Shown here: piece by piece, positions 1-6,489 of the stretch
Layout of the letters: the number at the start of each line of letters is the position of its first letter
How positions within the stretch are numbered: the stretch's first letter is position 1
Assembly (NCBI GenBank): GCA_023405565.1
Contig: JAEXXW010000227.1
Coordinates: forward strand, 1 to 7,865
Direction of reading: 5' to 3'
DNA from: Pseudomonadota bacterium
GTDB lineage: Bacteria; Pseudomonadota; Alphaproteobacteria; Rhizobiales; Xanthobacteraceae
Length of the DNA: 7,865 nt
Notes under the pieces: generated by a model
Told to the model about the DNA's origin: nothing
Database searches by the model: none
Seen by the model: the letters and a program-made list of their open reading frames with translations, nothing else
Position numbers and translations under genes: made by a program

Positions 1-125
1 GTGGTGTGCTGTGGCCATCGTCGTCGGAACGTCCTATTCTGGCTCAAGCTTCATCGACGCGTATGGATGGCATCGCCCCTTCAGCATGTGTCGCAACGAT
101 AGTACCCGCCGGCTGATAGCCCAAA
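1..125. other. Upstream flank without a supportable gene
   Basis: No coding region can be supported here. A short open frame starts at the GTG at 11, but it runs out of frame into the transporter gene and has no recognisable protein features. I see no clear inverted repeat, terminator or strong promoter. The stretch probably holds the leader of the transporter gene, or the tail of a gene beginning outside the window. Confidence 0.4.
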
Positions 126-977
126 ATGCCAGATCCGATTGTCTATGCCGTCCTTGCGATGGCCTGTTACGGCTTCTCCGATTTCATCTACAAACAGGCG
201 GCCTCTGCCGGCATTCGTGCTGACCATTTTCTGATGGCGCAGGCATGGGTGTTCTGCCCGGCCGTTATCATCTTTGCGCTCGCAACCGGCACTCTGGCCT
301 TCACACCGGCCGCACTCTGGGGCTCACTGGCCGGCGCATTGTACTTCGTTGGCTTCTATTTCTTCATCCGCAGCCTCGCCTCAGGGTCGGTCAGCACCAA
401 TGCCACTGTCTTCCGTCTGAACTTCATTGTCACCGTATCGCTGTCGATCGCATTGCTTGGTGAACGCCTGACGGTCATGCGACTGGCTGGCCTCGTTTTT
501 GCTCTGCTAGCCACATGGCTTCTGGTCGGCAACGGAGCAGGAGCCGCACCGGGACAGAATCAGCGAACGTCGTTGCTTCAGGTTGGCATTGCGACTGTCG
601 CATTCGGCACGGCAACTTTCTTTCACACTGTGGGACTGCGGTCGGGCGCCGGCCCGGAAATCCTGATGGTCGCTCAGGCCGCTGTGTTCATGCCCCTGGC
701 GACGCTTGTCGTGTTTCAGGCCAAACGCTCGTTGCAGGTTCCATGGGCTACATTCCAGTATAGTATTCCCGCCTCGATTGCATTGCTTTGTGCCACGCTC
801 TTTCTCTTGCGCGGCCTTGCGCTCGGTCATGCCAGCGCGCTCGTCCCGATCGCCCAGATGGGCTTTCTCGTCGCGGCCTTGCTCGGCATCTTCGTGCTGC
901 GCGAGGCTGTCACCTTACGCAAGGCAGCGGGTCTGGCATTTGCTCTCTTTGCGCTGACGGCATTAGCCCTCAGTTGA
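126..977 (+). CDS. EamA/DMT-superfamily membrane transporter
   Basis: A 283-residue, very hydrophobic protein with about ten predicted membrane segments in two homologous halves, as expected for EamA/RhaT-type drug/metabolite transporters of the inner membrane. Each half ends with the typical signature: LGERLT near residues 111-116 followed by a hydrophobic helix, and LREAVTLRKAAG near 258-269 followed by the last helix. The N-terminus (MPDPIVYAVLAMACYGFSDF) goes straight into the first helix, which supports the ATG at 126, although the Shine-Dalgarno sequence there is weak. The length is normal for the family. The substrate cannot be read from sequence; family members export amino acids, metabolites or drugs, and some import. 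A 241-bp gap separates it from the downstream cluster, so it is probably not part of that operon. A role in moving a sulfur or nitrogen compound for that cluster is possible but unsupported. Confidence 0.85.
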   Translation: MPDPIVYAVLAMACYGFSDFIYKQAASAGIRADHFLMAQAWVFCPAVIIFALATGTLAFTPAALWGSLAGALYFVGFYFFIRSLASGSVSTNATVFRLNFIVTVSLSIALLGERLTVMRLAGLVFALLATWLLVGNGAGAAPGQNQRTSLLQVGIATVAFGTATFFHTVGLRSGAGPEILMVAQAAVFMPLATLVVFQAKRSLQVPWATFQYSIPASIALLCATLFLLRGLALGHASALVPIAQMGFLVAALLGIFVLREAVTLRKAAGLAFALFALTALALS

Positions 978-1218
978 CCTTGGATCGGCGGACCTCAGCG
1001 CAGCGACACCGTGACACATCTCCGGTGTGGGCCTGCAATATTGCATTCTGAGCCCATCAGCCATGCAACCACCACCTCAATCAATTTTGATGAGTCTGGA
1101 ATAACAATCGCCATCAAATGTTGATTTGAAATAATCCAAGGAAAAACTCGGATTATGCGTTGTACGCTGATCGGCAGGTGTGTCGATCGGAGAAAATACC
1201 ACCTGGAGAGGTTGGAAA
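978..1218. promoter_or_regulatory. Intergenic region, likely promoter of the Mo-enzyme/sox operon
   Basis: This 241-bp gap is markedly AT-richer than its surroundings between about 1075 and 1160, and it precedes a seven-gene block with no other gap wide enough for a promoter, so the operon promoter probably lies here. I could not place -35 and -10 boxes with confidence. Just after the transporter there is a weak inverted repeat (ACACCG at 1006-1011 and CGGTGT at 1023-1028) without a T-tract, so it is a poor terminator candidate. A GGAGAGG at 1205-1211 is a good ribosome binding site, seven bases before the ATG at 1219. Confidence 0.5.
1131..1156. promoter_or_regulatory. Inverted repeat, possible operator
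   Basis: ATAATCC at 1131-1137 is repeated as GGATTAT at 1150-1156 with a 12-base spacer, a perfect 7-base inverted repeat in the AT-rich part of the region before the molybdoenzyme genes. The size and position fit a dimeric regulator site, but such a repeat can occur by chance and no regulator gene is present in the window. Confidence 0.25.
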
Positions 1219-1668
1219 ATGCTTCGTCTCAACATCAATGGCAAAGATCACGATGTCGATGTCGACCCTGACACCCCATTGCTTTGGGTCATTCGCGAGA
1301 ATGTCGGCCTAACGGGTACTAAATATGGATGCGGCATTGCACAATGTGGTGCTTGTACGGTTCACATTGATGGCGTAGCGACTCGCTCGTGCTCATACAC
1401 GGTGAGCGGTGCGGTCGGCGCCAAAGTCGTCACCATCGAGGGACTAGCCCAAAACGGCACCCTGCATAAAGTCCAGCAGGCCTGGATCGACAATGACGTG
1501 CCGCAATGCGGCTATTGCCAGTCCGGCCAGATCATGGCCGCGGTGGAGCTGCTCAATAACAATCCGAAGCCGACCGACGCCGACATCGACCAGCAGATGA
1601 CCAACATCTGCCGCTGCGGCACCTTCCAGCAGATCCGCGCGGCCATCCATGCCGCGGCGAAGGCATGA
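1219..1668 (+). CDS. [2Fe-2S] small subunit of xanthine oxidase-family hydroxylase (IorA-like)
   Basis: A 149-residue electron-transfer subunit of the isoquinoline 1-oxidoreductase/aldehyde dehydrogenase small-subunit type. The N-terminal ferredoxin-like domain carries the first cluster ligands C38, C43, C46 and C58 ([12 protein letters not shown]). The C-terminal helical domain carries the second set C97, C100, C131 and C133 (QCGYC and NICRCG). All eight ligands are intact and the length is typical. In this family the two clusters carry electrons from the molybdenum site of the large subunit to an acceptor. The ATG at 1219 is chosen because GGAGAGG lies seven bases upstream and the domain begins at once; an in-frame GTG at 1180 would add an unstructured leader. 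There is no signal peptide, so the subunit presumably travels folded with the Tat-exported large subunit. It is the first gene of the block, and its stop lies 11 bases before the next start. The substrate is unknown. Confidence 0.9.
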   Translation: MLRLNINGKDHDVDVDPDTPLLWVIRENVGLTGTKYGCGIAQCGACTVHIDGVATRSCSYTVSGAVGAKVVTIEGLAQNGTLHKVQQAWIDNDVPQCGYCQSGQIMAAVELLNNNPKPTDADIDQQMTNICRCGTFQQIRAAIHAAAKA

Positions 1669-1674
1669 GGGAGG
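1667..1674 (+). promoter_or_regulatory. Ribosome binding site that decides the large-subunit start
   Basis: GAGGGAGG ends five bases before the ATG at 1680. An alternative ATG at 1665 overlaps the stop of the preceding gene but would have this strong site inside its coding sequence, and would add MREAR in front of a normal Tat leader. The site therefore favours 1680. Confidence 0.7.
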
Positions 1675-1679
1675 CGCGC

Positions 1680-3875
1680 ATGAATTTCCAACCGAAACTC
1701 AATCGCCGCGCTTTCGTGATCGGTTCGGCCGCTGTTGGCGGCGGGCTGGCCCTTGGCATCCCATTCGGCGGCGAAGCCTTTGCTCAGGCAGGCCCGGCGG
1801 AACATTTCGGCGAAAGGCTGACCCCGAACGAACTTGGCATCTGGGTGGCCATCAAGCCGGATGACACCGTTGCCATCCGCGTCGTCCGCGCCGAAATGGG
1901 TCAGGGTTCGCAAACCGGCCTGGCTCAGCTGATCGCAGAAGAGCTTGATTGCGATTGGTCGAAGGTCACGACCGAATATCCGACGCCTGCGGAAAACGTC
2001 CGGCGCAAACGCGCCTGGGGTAACTACAATTCCAGCGGCAGCCGCGCCATCCGTGAATCGCATCAATATGTGCGTGAAGGCGGTGCCGCCGCGCGCCTGA
2101 TGCTCATTCAGGCAGCCGCCAATGAGTGGAAGGTCCCAGCAGCCGAATGCACCGCATCGGCTGGCGTGATCACCCACAAGGCATCCAACCGCACGACCAC
2201 CTATGGCAAGATAGCGGAAGCCGCATCCAAGTTGCCGGTACCGGAAAAGCCTGCACTGAAGGATCCGAAGGACTGGAAAATTGCCGGCAAGCCGCTGAAG
2301 CGTCTCGATACTGCCGACAAGGTCGTCGGCAAGATGATGTATTCGATCGACTTCACGATGCCGGGCATGCTGAGCGCCGCCATCAAGGATTGCCCTGTCT
2401 TCGGCGGCAAGGTGAAGAGCTTCGACGCGTCGAAGATCGCCGGCATGAAGGGCGTGAAGAAGGTCGTTCAGGTCGACGACAAATCGGTTGCCGTCGTGGC
2501 CGATACCTGGTGGCAGGCCAAGACCGCGCTCGAAGCCCTGCCGATCGAATGGGACAAGGGCGAGAACGAAAAGGTTTCTTCTGAATCCATCGCCAAATGG
2601 CTCGAGGAGGGCCTGACGGCGGAAAATGCCTTCGTCGGCAACAAGCAGGGCGACATCAAAGCCGCCATTTCGAGTGCCGCCAAGAAGGTCGAGGCCGTCT
2701 ACGCCTACCCGTTCCAGAACCACGTCTGTCTCGAACCGATGAACGCAACAGCGCTCTATACGCCCGGGAAATGCGAGGTCTGGACCTCAACGCAGAATGG
2801 CGAAGCTGCCTATGCAGCGACCATCGCTGCATCCGGCCTGCGCGCCGATCAATGCGAGGTTCATCGGCTGATGCTGGGTACCGGCTTTGGTCGGCGCACG
2901 CGCAGCGACTACGTGACCGAGGCTGTGCTGATCGCCAAGCAGATGCCGGGCATTCCGGTGAAGCTGCTCAAGTCCCGTGAAGAGGACATGACCAACGGCG
3001 TCTATCATCCGATCACGCAATGCAAGCTGACCGGAGCCCTCGACAAGGACAACAACCTTGTCGGCCTGCATATGCGCATCTCGGGTCAATCGATCCTCGC
3101 CTATGCCCGTCCTGAAGCAGTCCAGGGTGGTGCCGATCCGGCAGTGTTCCAAGGTCTCAACGCCGGCGGCGCAGAGGGTGCGTTCGGTTACGACATCCCG
3201 AACCTTCTTGTCGATCACTCCATGCGCAATCCGCATGTGCCGCCGTGGTTCTGGCGCGGGGTCAACAACAACCAGAACGCCATCTATCTGGAATGCTTCA
3301 TCGACGAGATGGCGCAGGCGGCTGGTCAGGACCCTCTCGCTTTCCGCCGTAAGATGATGGCGAAGCATCCAAAACACCTGGCGGTGCTGAACGCCGTGGC
3401 CGAGCATGTTGGCTGGGACAAGCCGGCTCCAAAAGGCGTCTTCCGCGGTATCTGTCAGCATATGGGTTATGGCAGCTACGTTTCTGCGGTGGCCGAGATC
3501 TCGATGGATGGCAACAAGATCAAGATGCATCGCATTGTGGCCGCCACGAATCCCGGACATGCCGTAAATCCGGCGCAGATCGAACGGCAGATTGCTGGCT
3601 CCTTCGTCTATGGCTTGTCGGCGCTGTTCCACGGCGGCATTACCATCAAGGACGGCGCGGTGGTCGAAACCAACTTCGACACCTATGACTCGCTCCGCAT
3701 GGCCGAAATGCCGAAGGTGGAATCGATCATCGTCCCGACGCACGACTTCTGGGGCGGCGTCGGCGAGCCCACGATCTTCGTGGCAGCACCGGCCGTGCTC
3801 AATGCCATCTTCGCGGCGACCGGGCGGCGCTACCGCACGTTCCCGCTGAAGAACCACAATCTTGAGATCGCGTGA
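1680..3875 (+). CDS. Tat-exported molybdopterin subunit of xanthine oxidase-family hydroxylase (IorB-like)
   Basis: A 731-residue large subunit of the isoquinoline 1-oxidoreductase beta/aldehyde oxidase type, which binds molybdopterin cytosine dinucleotide and usually hydroxylates an N-heterocycle or aldehyde. It opens with a twin-arginine leader (LNRRAFVIGSAAVGGGLALG, residues 7-26) ending near AFAQA, so it acts in the periplasm. Visible cofactor-region motifs are MGQGSQTG (73-80), the family stretch around LEPMNATA (351-358), GTGFGRR (400-406) and the C-terminal GVGEP (693-697), whose E696 is the expected catalytic glutamate. Length and domain order fit the two-subunit IorAB group, which has no FAD subunit and passes electrons to a cytochrome or similar acceptor. 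The stop overlaps the GTG start of the flavoprotein gene by four bases. Being next to sox genes suggests a sulfur-linked or heterocyclic substrate, but sequence does not reveal it. It is not a SoxC-type (sulfite oxidase family) protein. Confidence 0.9.
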   Translation: MNFQPKLNRRAFVIGSAAVGGGLALGIPFGGEAFAQAGPAEHFGERLTPNELGIWVAIKPDDTVAIRVVRAEMGQGSQTGLAQLIAEELDCDWSKVTTEYPTPAENVRRKRAWGNYNSSGSRAIRESHQYVREGGAAARLMLIQAAANEWKVPAAECTASAGVITHKASNRTTTYGKIAEAASKLPVPEKPALKDPKDWKIAGKPLKRLDTADKVVGKMMYSIDFTMPGMLSAAIKDCPVFGGKVKSFDASKIAGMKGVKKVVQVDDKSVAVVADTWWQAKTALEALPIEWDKGENEKVSSESIAKWLEEGLTAENAFVGNKQGDIKAAISSAAKKVEAVYAYPFQNHVCLEPMNATALYTPGKCEVWTSTQNGEAAYAATIAASGLRADQCEVHRLMLGTGFGRRTRSDYVTEAVLIAKQMPGIPVKLLKSREEDMTNGVYHPITQCKLTGALDKDNNLVGLHMRISGQSILAYARPEAVQGGADPAVFQGLNAGGAEGAFGYDIPNLLVDHSMRNPHVPPWFWRGVNNNQNAIYLECFIDEMAQAAGQDPLAFRRKMMAKHPKHLAVLNAVAEHVGWDKPAPKGVFRGICQHMGYGSYVSAVAEISMDGNKIKMHRIVAATNPGHAVNPAQIERQIAGSFVYGLSALFHGGITIKDGAVVETNFDTYDSLRMAEMPKVESIIVPTHDFWGGVGEPTIFVAAPAVLNAIFAATGRRYRTFPLKNHNLEIA

Positions 3876-5146
3876 TTAGAAAGATTAATCGCAGAGAACT
3901 GATCACAGCAGCCGCGGCGAGCACCGCGGCTGCTGTCTTTCCGAGCCCCCTGCTTGCGCAAGGTACCCCCTCGGTCGTTGTGATCGGCGGCGGCTTTGGC
4001 GGGGCAAGCTGCGCACGCGCGTTGCGCAGGGCCGATCCCAAAATCAAAATCACGCTGGTCGAGACCAACGCGACCTATACCGCGCCACCGGAAAGCAATG
4101 CCGTCATTGCCGGCCTGATCGATATCAAGGCGCAGCAATTCGGTTACGATCGCATCAAGGCTGACGGCATCGATGTCATCATTTCAACGGCAACAAATAT
4201 CGATCCCGCAAAGAAAGCGATCGCTCTCTCAAACGGCACGACGCTGAATTACGAGCGCCTTGTCGTCTCACCCGGTATCACCTTCAAGTCCGATGCAATC
4301 GAGGGATACGACAAGGCGGTCATGGCGGCGATGCCGCCCGCCTATAACAGCGGCGAAGAGATCATCGCGCTGCGCAAGCAACTGGAGGCGATGGAAGACG
4401 GTGGTACCGTCGTCATCTCGTCTCCGGTCAATCCGGCGCGATGCCCGCCCGCCCCTTACGAACGCGCGAGCCTGATCGCTCATTTCCTGAAGACGAGGAA
4501 ACCGCGCTCGAAGGTGATCGTCCTCGATGCCAAGGACAGCTTCACCATGCAGAAGCTGTTCGAAGCGGCGTGGCAGCAGCTTTATCCCGGACTGATCGAA
4601 TGGGTCGGCCTGTCGCAAGGCGGCGCGCTGATCAATGTCGATACCGCGACGAAAACGCTGTCGACCGACTTCGACAAATATCAGGCCGCCGTCGCCAGCA
4701 TCATCCCGCCACAGATTGCCGGCCATGCCGCCGAGCTTGCCGGCGTTGCCGACCGTACCGGCTGGTGCCCGGTCGATCCGCTGACATTTGAATCTCGATT
4801 GCAGGCCGGTATTCATGTCATCGGCGATGCCGCCATTGCCGGCGCGATGCCGCGTTCAGCATCCGCGGCTTCGTCGCAGGCTCAGATCTGTGCCGCGGCG
4901 ATCGTCGCCCAGCTTGCCGGCAACAAGCCGGCCGCACCGACGCTGACATCATCCTGCTACAGCCTGATCGCGCCCGATTATGCGATCTCGCAGAAGGGCA
5001 CCTATCGCCCGGTCGACGATCAATACACCGAAACGGAGGGGGGGCCTGTCCTGAGCCCGCAGAACGCGACAACTGAAGCGCGCCGCGCCGAAGCCGAACA
5101 AGCCGTCGAATGGTATCGCACCATCACGCAATCGGTGTTCGGATGA
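3872..5146 (+). CDS. FCSD-type sulfide dehydrogenase flavoprotein (FccB/SoxF-like)
   Basis: A 424-residue periplasmic flavoprotein of the flavocytochrome c sulfide dehydrogenase family. It begins with a twin-arginine leader (KINRRELITAAAAS, residues 4-17) ending near LLAQG. The FAD-binding motif VVVIGGGFGG is at 35-44. The two redox-active cysteines of the family are both present: C191 in RCPPAPYERAS and C299 in TGWCPVDP. A second FAD contact, HVIGDAAIAGAMPRSA, follows at 315-330, and the FCSD C-terminal domain ends the protein. Known relatives oxidise sulfide or a protein-bound persulfide and pass electrons to a c-type cytochrome (FccA or SoxE). No such partner gene is here, so SoxX/SoxA or a diffusible cytochrome may accept the electrons (inference). 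The start is a GTG inside the preceding gene's stop (GTGA overlap), suggesting translational coupling. The product could equally be called SoxF; I leave the symbol blank because its role here is unproven. Confidence 0.88.
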   Translation: MIRKINRRELITAAAASTAAAVFPSPLLAQGTPSVVVIGGGFGGASCARALRRADPKIKITLVETNATYTAPPESNAVIAGLIDIKAQQFGYDRIKADGIDVIISTATNIDPAKKAIALSNGTTLNYERLVVSPGITFKSDAIEGYDKAVMAAMPPAYNSGEEIIALRKQLEAMEDGGTVVISSPVNPARCPPAPYERASLIAHFLKTRKPRSKVIVLDAKDSFTMQKLFEAAWQQLYPGLIEWVGLSQGGALINVDTATKTLSTDFDKYQAAVASIIPPQIAGHAAELAGVADRTGWCPVDPLTFESRLQAGIHVIGDAAIAGAMPRSASAASSQAQICAAAIVAQLAGNKPAAPTLTSSCYSLIAPDYAISQKGTYRPVDDQYTETEGGPVLSPQNATTEARRAEAEQAVEWYRTITQSVFG

Positions 5147-5697
5147 AGCGCGCAGCACCAGATCACGATGATTTTGGATCGAGTCGATCCAAAATCATAA
5201 ACGTGATCGATTCTCATACGTTAGAGCATGATGTCGTCCGAAAACCGCTTCGCACTTTTCGGCATCATGCTCTTGCCCTCGTCCTGTTTGCGATTGGCTG
5301 CGTGCCCGGAGCGGCGACGTCAATGCTGACATACGAAATCGTCGGCGATGCCGTGCCGAAATCGCTGACAGGCACACCGGGCGATCCGGTGCGCGGACGC
5401 GCCGTTCTCGTCAAGCGCGAGTCGACCTGCCTCCTCTGTCATTCCGGGCCGTTTCCGGATCAGCGCTTCCAGGGGAACCTTTCGCCCGATCTGACTGGTG
5501 TCGGTTCGCGCTGGTCGGAAGGGCAATTGCGGCTGCGCATGATCGATGCGTCGCATCTGAACCCGGAGACCATCATGCCCGCCTTTTACAGGATCGACGG
5601 GCTGACTCGCGTGACGCCGAACCTTCGCGGCAAGCCGGTGTTGACCGCACAGGAGATCGAAGACGTCGTTGCCTTTCTGACCACGCTAAAGGACTAG
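5143..5697 (+). CDS. soxX: Sulfur-oxidation c-type cytochrome SoxX, signal region interrupted by palindromic repeat
   Basis: A 184-residue monoheme cytochrome c matching SoxX, the small partner of SoxA in the periplasmic complex that loads a sulfur substrate onto SoxYZ. The heme motif CLLCH is at 96-100, followed by NLSPDLTGVG (112-121). The distal ligand is probably M145 in ETIMPAFYR, and the C-terminal helix VVAFLTTL closes the fold. The ATG at 5143 overlaps the flavoprotein stop by four bases, the usual junction style in this operon. A second in-frame ATG at 5110 lies inside the flavoprotein gene, and a GTG lies at 5203. The N-terminus is odd: residues 7-43 are encoded by a palindromic repeat, after which a hydrophobic core (LALVLFAIGCVPGAA) looks like the Sec signal peptide. 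The leader is therefore about 60 residues instead of the usual 20-30. Whether translation uses 5143 or the GTG inside the repeat is unknown. Confidence 0.85.
   Translation: MKRAAPDHDDFGSSRSKIINVIDSHTLEHDVVRKPLRTFRHHALALVLFAIGCVPGAATSMLTYEIVGDAVPKSLTGTPGDPVRGRAVLVKRESTCLLCHSGPFPDQRFQGNLSPDLTGVGSRWSEGQLRLRMIDASHLNPETIMPAFYRIDGLTRVTPNLRGKPVLTAQEIEDVVAFLTTLKD
5161..5208. repeat. Palindromic element, left half
   Basis: A near-perfect palindrome. The inner arms ATGATTTTGGATCGA (5168-5182) and TCGATCCAAAATCAT (5184-5198) match over 15 bases around a single central G. The outer arms GATCACG (5161-5167) and CGTGATC (5202-5208) match over 7 bases, with three unpaired As between them and the inner arm on one side. 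It would form a strong hairpin in DNA or RNA about 16 bases after the soxX ATG. The in-frame GTG at 5203 lies in the right outer arm. From memory it resembles the first part of the Bru-RS-like repeats of Brucella and relatives. Confidence 0.85.
5223..5273. repeat. Palindromic element, right half (Bru-RS/RIME-like)
   Basis: AGAGCATGATG (5223-5233) pairs with CATCATGCTCT (5263-5273), and CCGAAAA (5238-5244) pairs with TTTTCGG (5256-5262). TCGT (5234-5237) forms a bulge and the 11-base loop is CCGCTTCGCAC. This is the form of a widespread palindromic intergenic repeat that I recognise from Rhizobiales genomes. With the palindrome 14 bases upstream it makes a composite unit of about 113 bases, close to the roughly 100-bp size of Bru-RS elements. 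Unusually, it is translated here as part of soxX. The naming is from memory; the palindrome itself is read directly. Confidence 0.8.
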
Positions 5698-5701
5698 CGA
5701 G

Positions 5702-6166
5702 ATGCTGGATGAACTTTCCGGCGCGAAACCGACACGCCGCCTGTTCCTGACCGGAGCCGCCGCGTTGATGATCGTGCGGCCGGCCGGTGCAACACCACAA
5801 TCGATGGCAGCTGCGATCCGCCAGGTCGCCGGCGAAGCTGAGATCAAGCCAGGCAAGATCAAACTCGACCTGCCGCCGCTGGTCGAAAACGGAAATTCGG
5901 TTGCGACCACCGTGCGGGTCGAAAGCCCGATGACGCCGACCGATTACGTGACGGCGATCCACATCTTCACCGAGAAGAATCCGCAACCAAACGTCATCAG
6001 CGTCAAGCTCAGCCCGCGCTCCGGCAAGGCCGAATTCCAGACGCGCATCCGCCTCGCCGACACGCAGCAGGTGGTGGCCATCTGCGAAATGTCGGATGGC
6101 ACATTCTGGTCCGACAAGGTCGATGTGATCCTGACGCTCAGCGCCTGCCTGGAGGACCCCGTCTGA
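5702..6166 (+). CDS. soxY: Sulfur carrier subunit SoxY, variant without the GGCGG arm
   Basis: A 154-residue protein of the SoxY family, the subunit of the SoxYZ heterodimer that carries the sulfur substrate on a C-terminal cysteine. It has a twin-arginine leader (PTRRLFLTGAAALMIV, residues 10-25), as SoxY normally does, ending near PAGATP. The body keeps family features such as ENGNSVATTVRVESPM (62-77) and the closing immunoglobulin-like strands. In ordinary SoxY the chain ends in a flexible GGCGG. Here it ends SACLEDPV: C149 sits where the carrier cysteine is expected, but the flanking glycines are gone and five residues follow it. A second cysteine, C128, lies in the preceding strand region. 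No single frameshift near the end restores GGCGG. Its stop overlaps the soxZ start by one base, and codons 151-152 form part of the soxZ ribosome binding site. Four bases separate it from soxX. Confidence 0.85.
   Translation: MLDELSGAKPTRRLFLTGAAALMIVRPAGATPQSMAAAIRQVAGEAEIKPGKIKLDLPPLVENGNSVATTVRVESPMTPTDYVTAIHIFTEKNPQPNVISVKLSPRSGKAEFQTRIRLADTQQVVAICEMSDGTFWSDKVDVILTLSACLEDPV
6151..6155 (+). promoter_or_regulatory. soxZ ribosome binding site inside the soxY tail
   Basis: GGAGG lies ten bases before the soxZ ATG at 6166 and is read in soxY as part of the codons for E151 and D152, just after the carrier cysteine. It supports the soxZ start and links the unusual SoxY tail to the overlap of the two genes. 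Confidence 0.6.
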
Positions 6167-6489
6167 TGGCTGCACGCACCCTCGTCAATGTCCCGCCCAA
6201 GGCCAGGCGCGGCGACGTGATCCAGATCCGCACGCTGATCTCGCACATCATGGAGAACGGCTTCCGCCACAACAATATGGGACAGCCGATCCCGCGCGAT
6301 ATCATCACGTCGTTCGTCTGCACCTATAACGGCGAGACGATCTTCGACGCGACGCTCTATCCCGCCATTTCGGCCAATCCGTTCCTGACGTTTCATACCG
6401 TCGCGACCGAGAGCGGCACCATCAACTTCAAATGGACGGGCGACAACGGCTTCGTGCAGGAAGCCTCGGCCAAGATCACGGTCGAATGA
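6166..6489 (+). CDS. soxZ: Sulfur carrier partner subunit SoxZ
   Basis: A 107-residue protein with the full SoxZ pattern: an early basic strand region (KARRGDVIQIRTLISHIMEN, 12-31), GFRHNNMGQPIPRDIITSFV (32-51), YPAISANPFLTFH (65-77) and SGTINFKWTGDNG (83-95). SoxZ is the immunoglobulin-like partner of SoxY in the carrier and has no export signal of its own; it is known to cross the membrane bound to SoxY through the Tat system. Length and motifs are typical, so unlike its partner this subunit shows no obvious divergence. The ATG at 6166 shares its A with the stop of soxY, and the stop overlaps the soxA start by four bases. C52 is the only cysteine. Confidence 0.93.
   Translation: MAARTLVNVPPKARRGDVIQIRTLISHIMENGFRHNNMGQPIPRDIITSFVCTYNGETIFDATLYPAISANPFLTFHTVATESGTINFKWTGDNGFVQEASAKITVE

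Noticed and set aside
1006..1028. Terminator after the transporter gene (ACACCG/CGGTGT)
   Set aside because: The stem is only six bases, the loop is 11 bases and no T-run follows.
1512..2723. 403-codon open frame on the minus strand across the Mo enzyme genes
   Set aside because: It lies opposite two intact, recognisable genes; high GC third positions keep the opposite frame open, and its translation shows no known domain.
2787..3857. 356-codon open frame on the minus strand
   Set aside because: It lies wholly opposite the conserved C-terminal half of the molybdopterin subunit, is rich in Arg and His as shadow frames are, and has no recognisable motif.
5110..5142. Earlier ATG for soxX at 5110
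   Set aside because: It would overlap the flavoprotein gene by 37 bases and add a tail-frame peptide; the ATG at 5143 overlapping the stop matches the other junctions of the operon.
5281..5310. Lipoprotein box in SoxX (FAIGC)
   Set aside because: The residue three before the Cys is Ala, not the usual Leu/Val/Ile, so a normal signal-peptidase I site near GAATS is more likely.
6128..6166. Frameshift as the cause of the missing GGCGG in SoxY
   Set aside because: Neither other frame near the end encodes a GGCGG-like tail, and the frame closes at the expected place next to soxZ.
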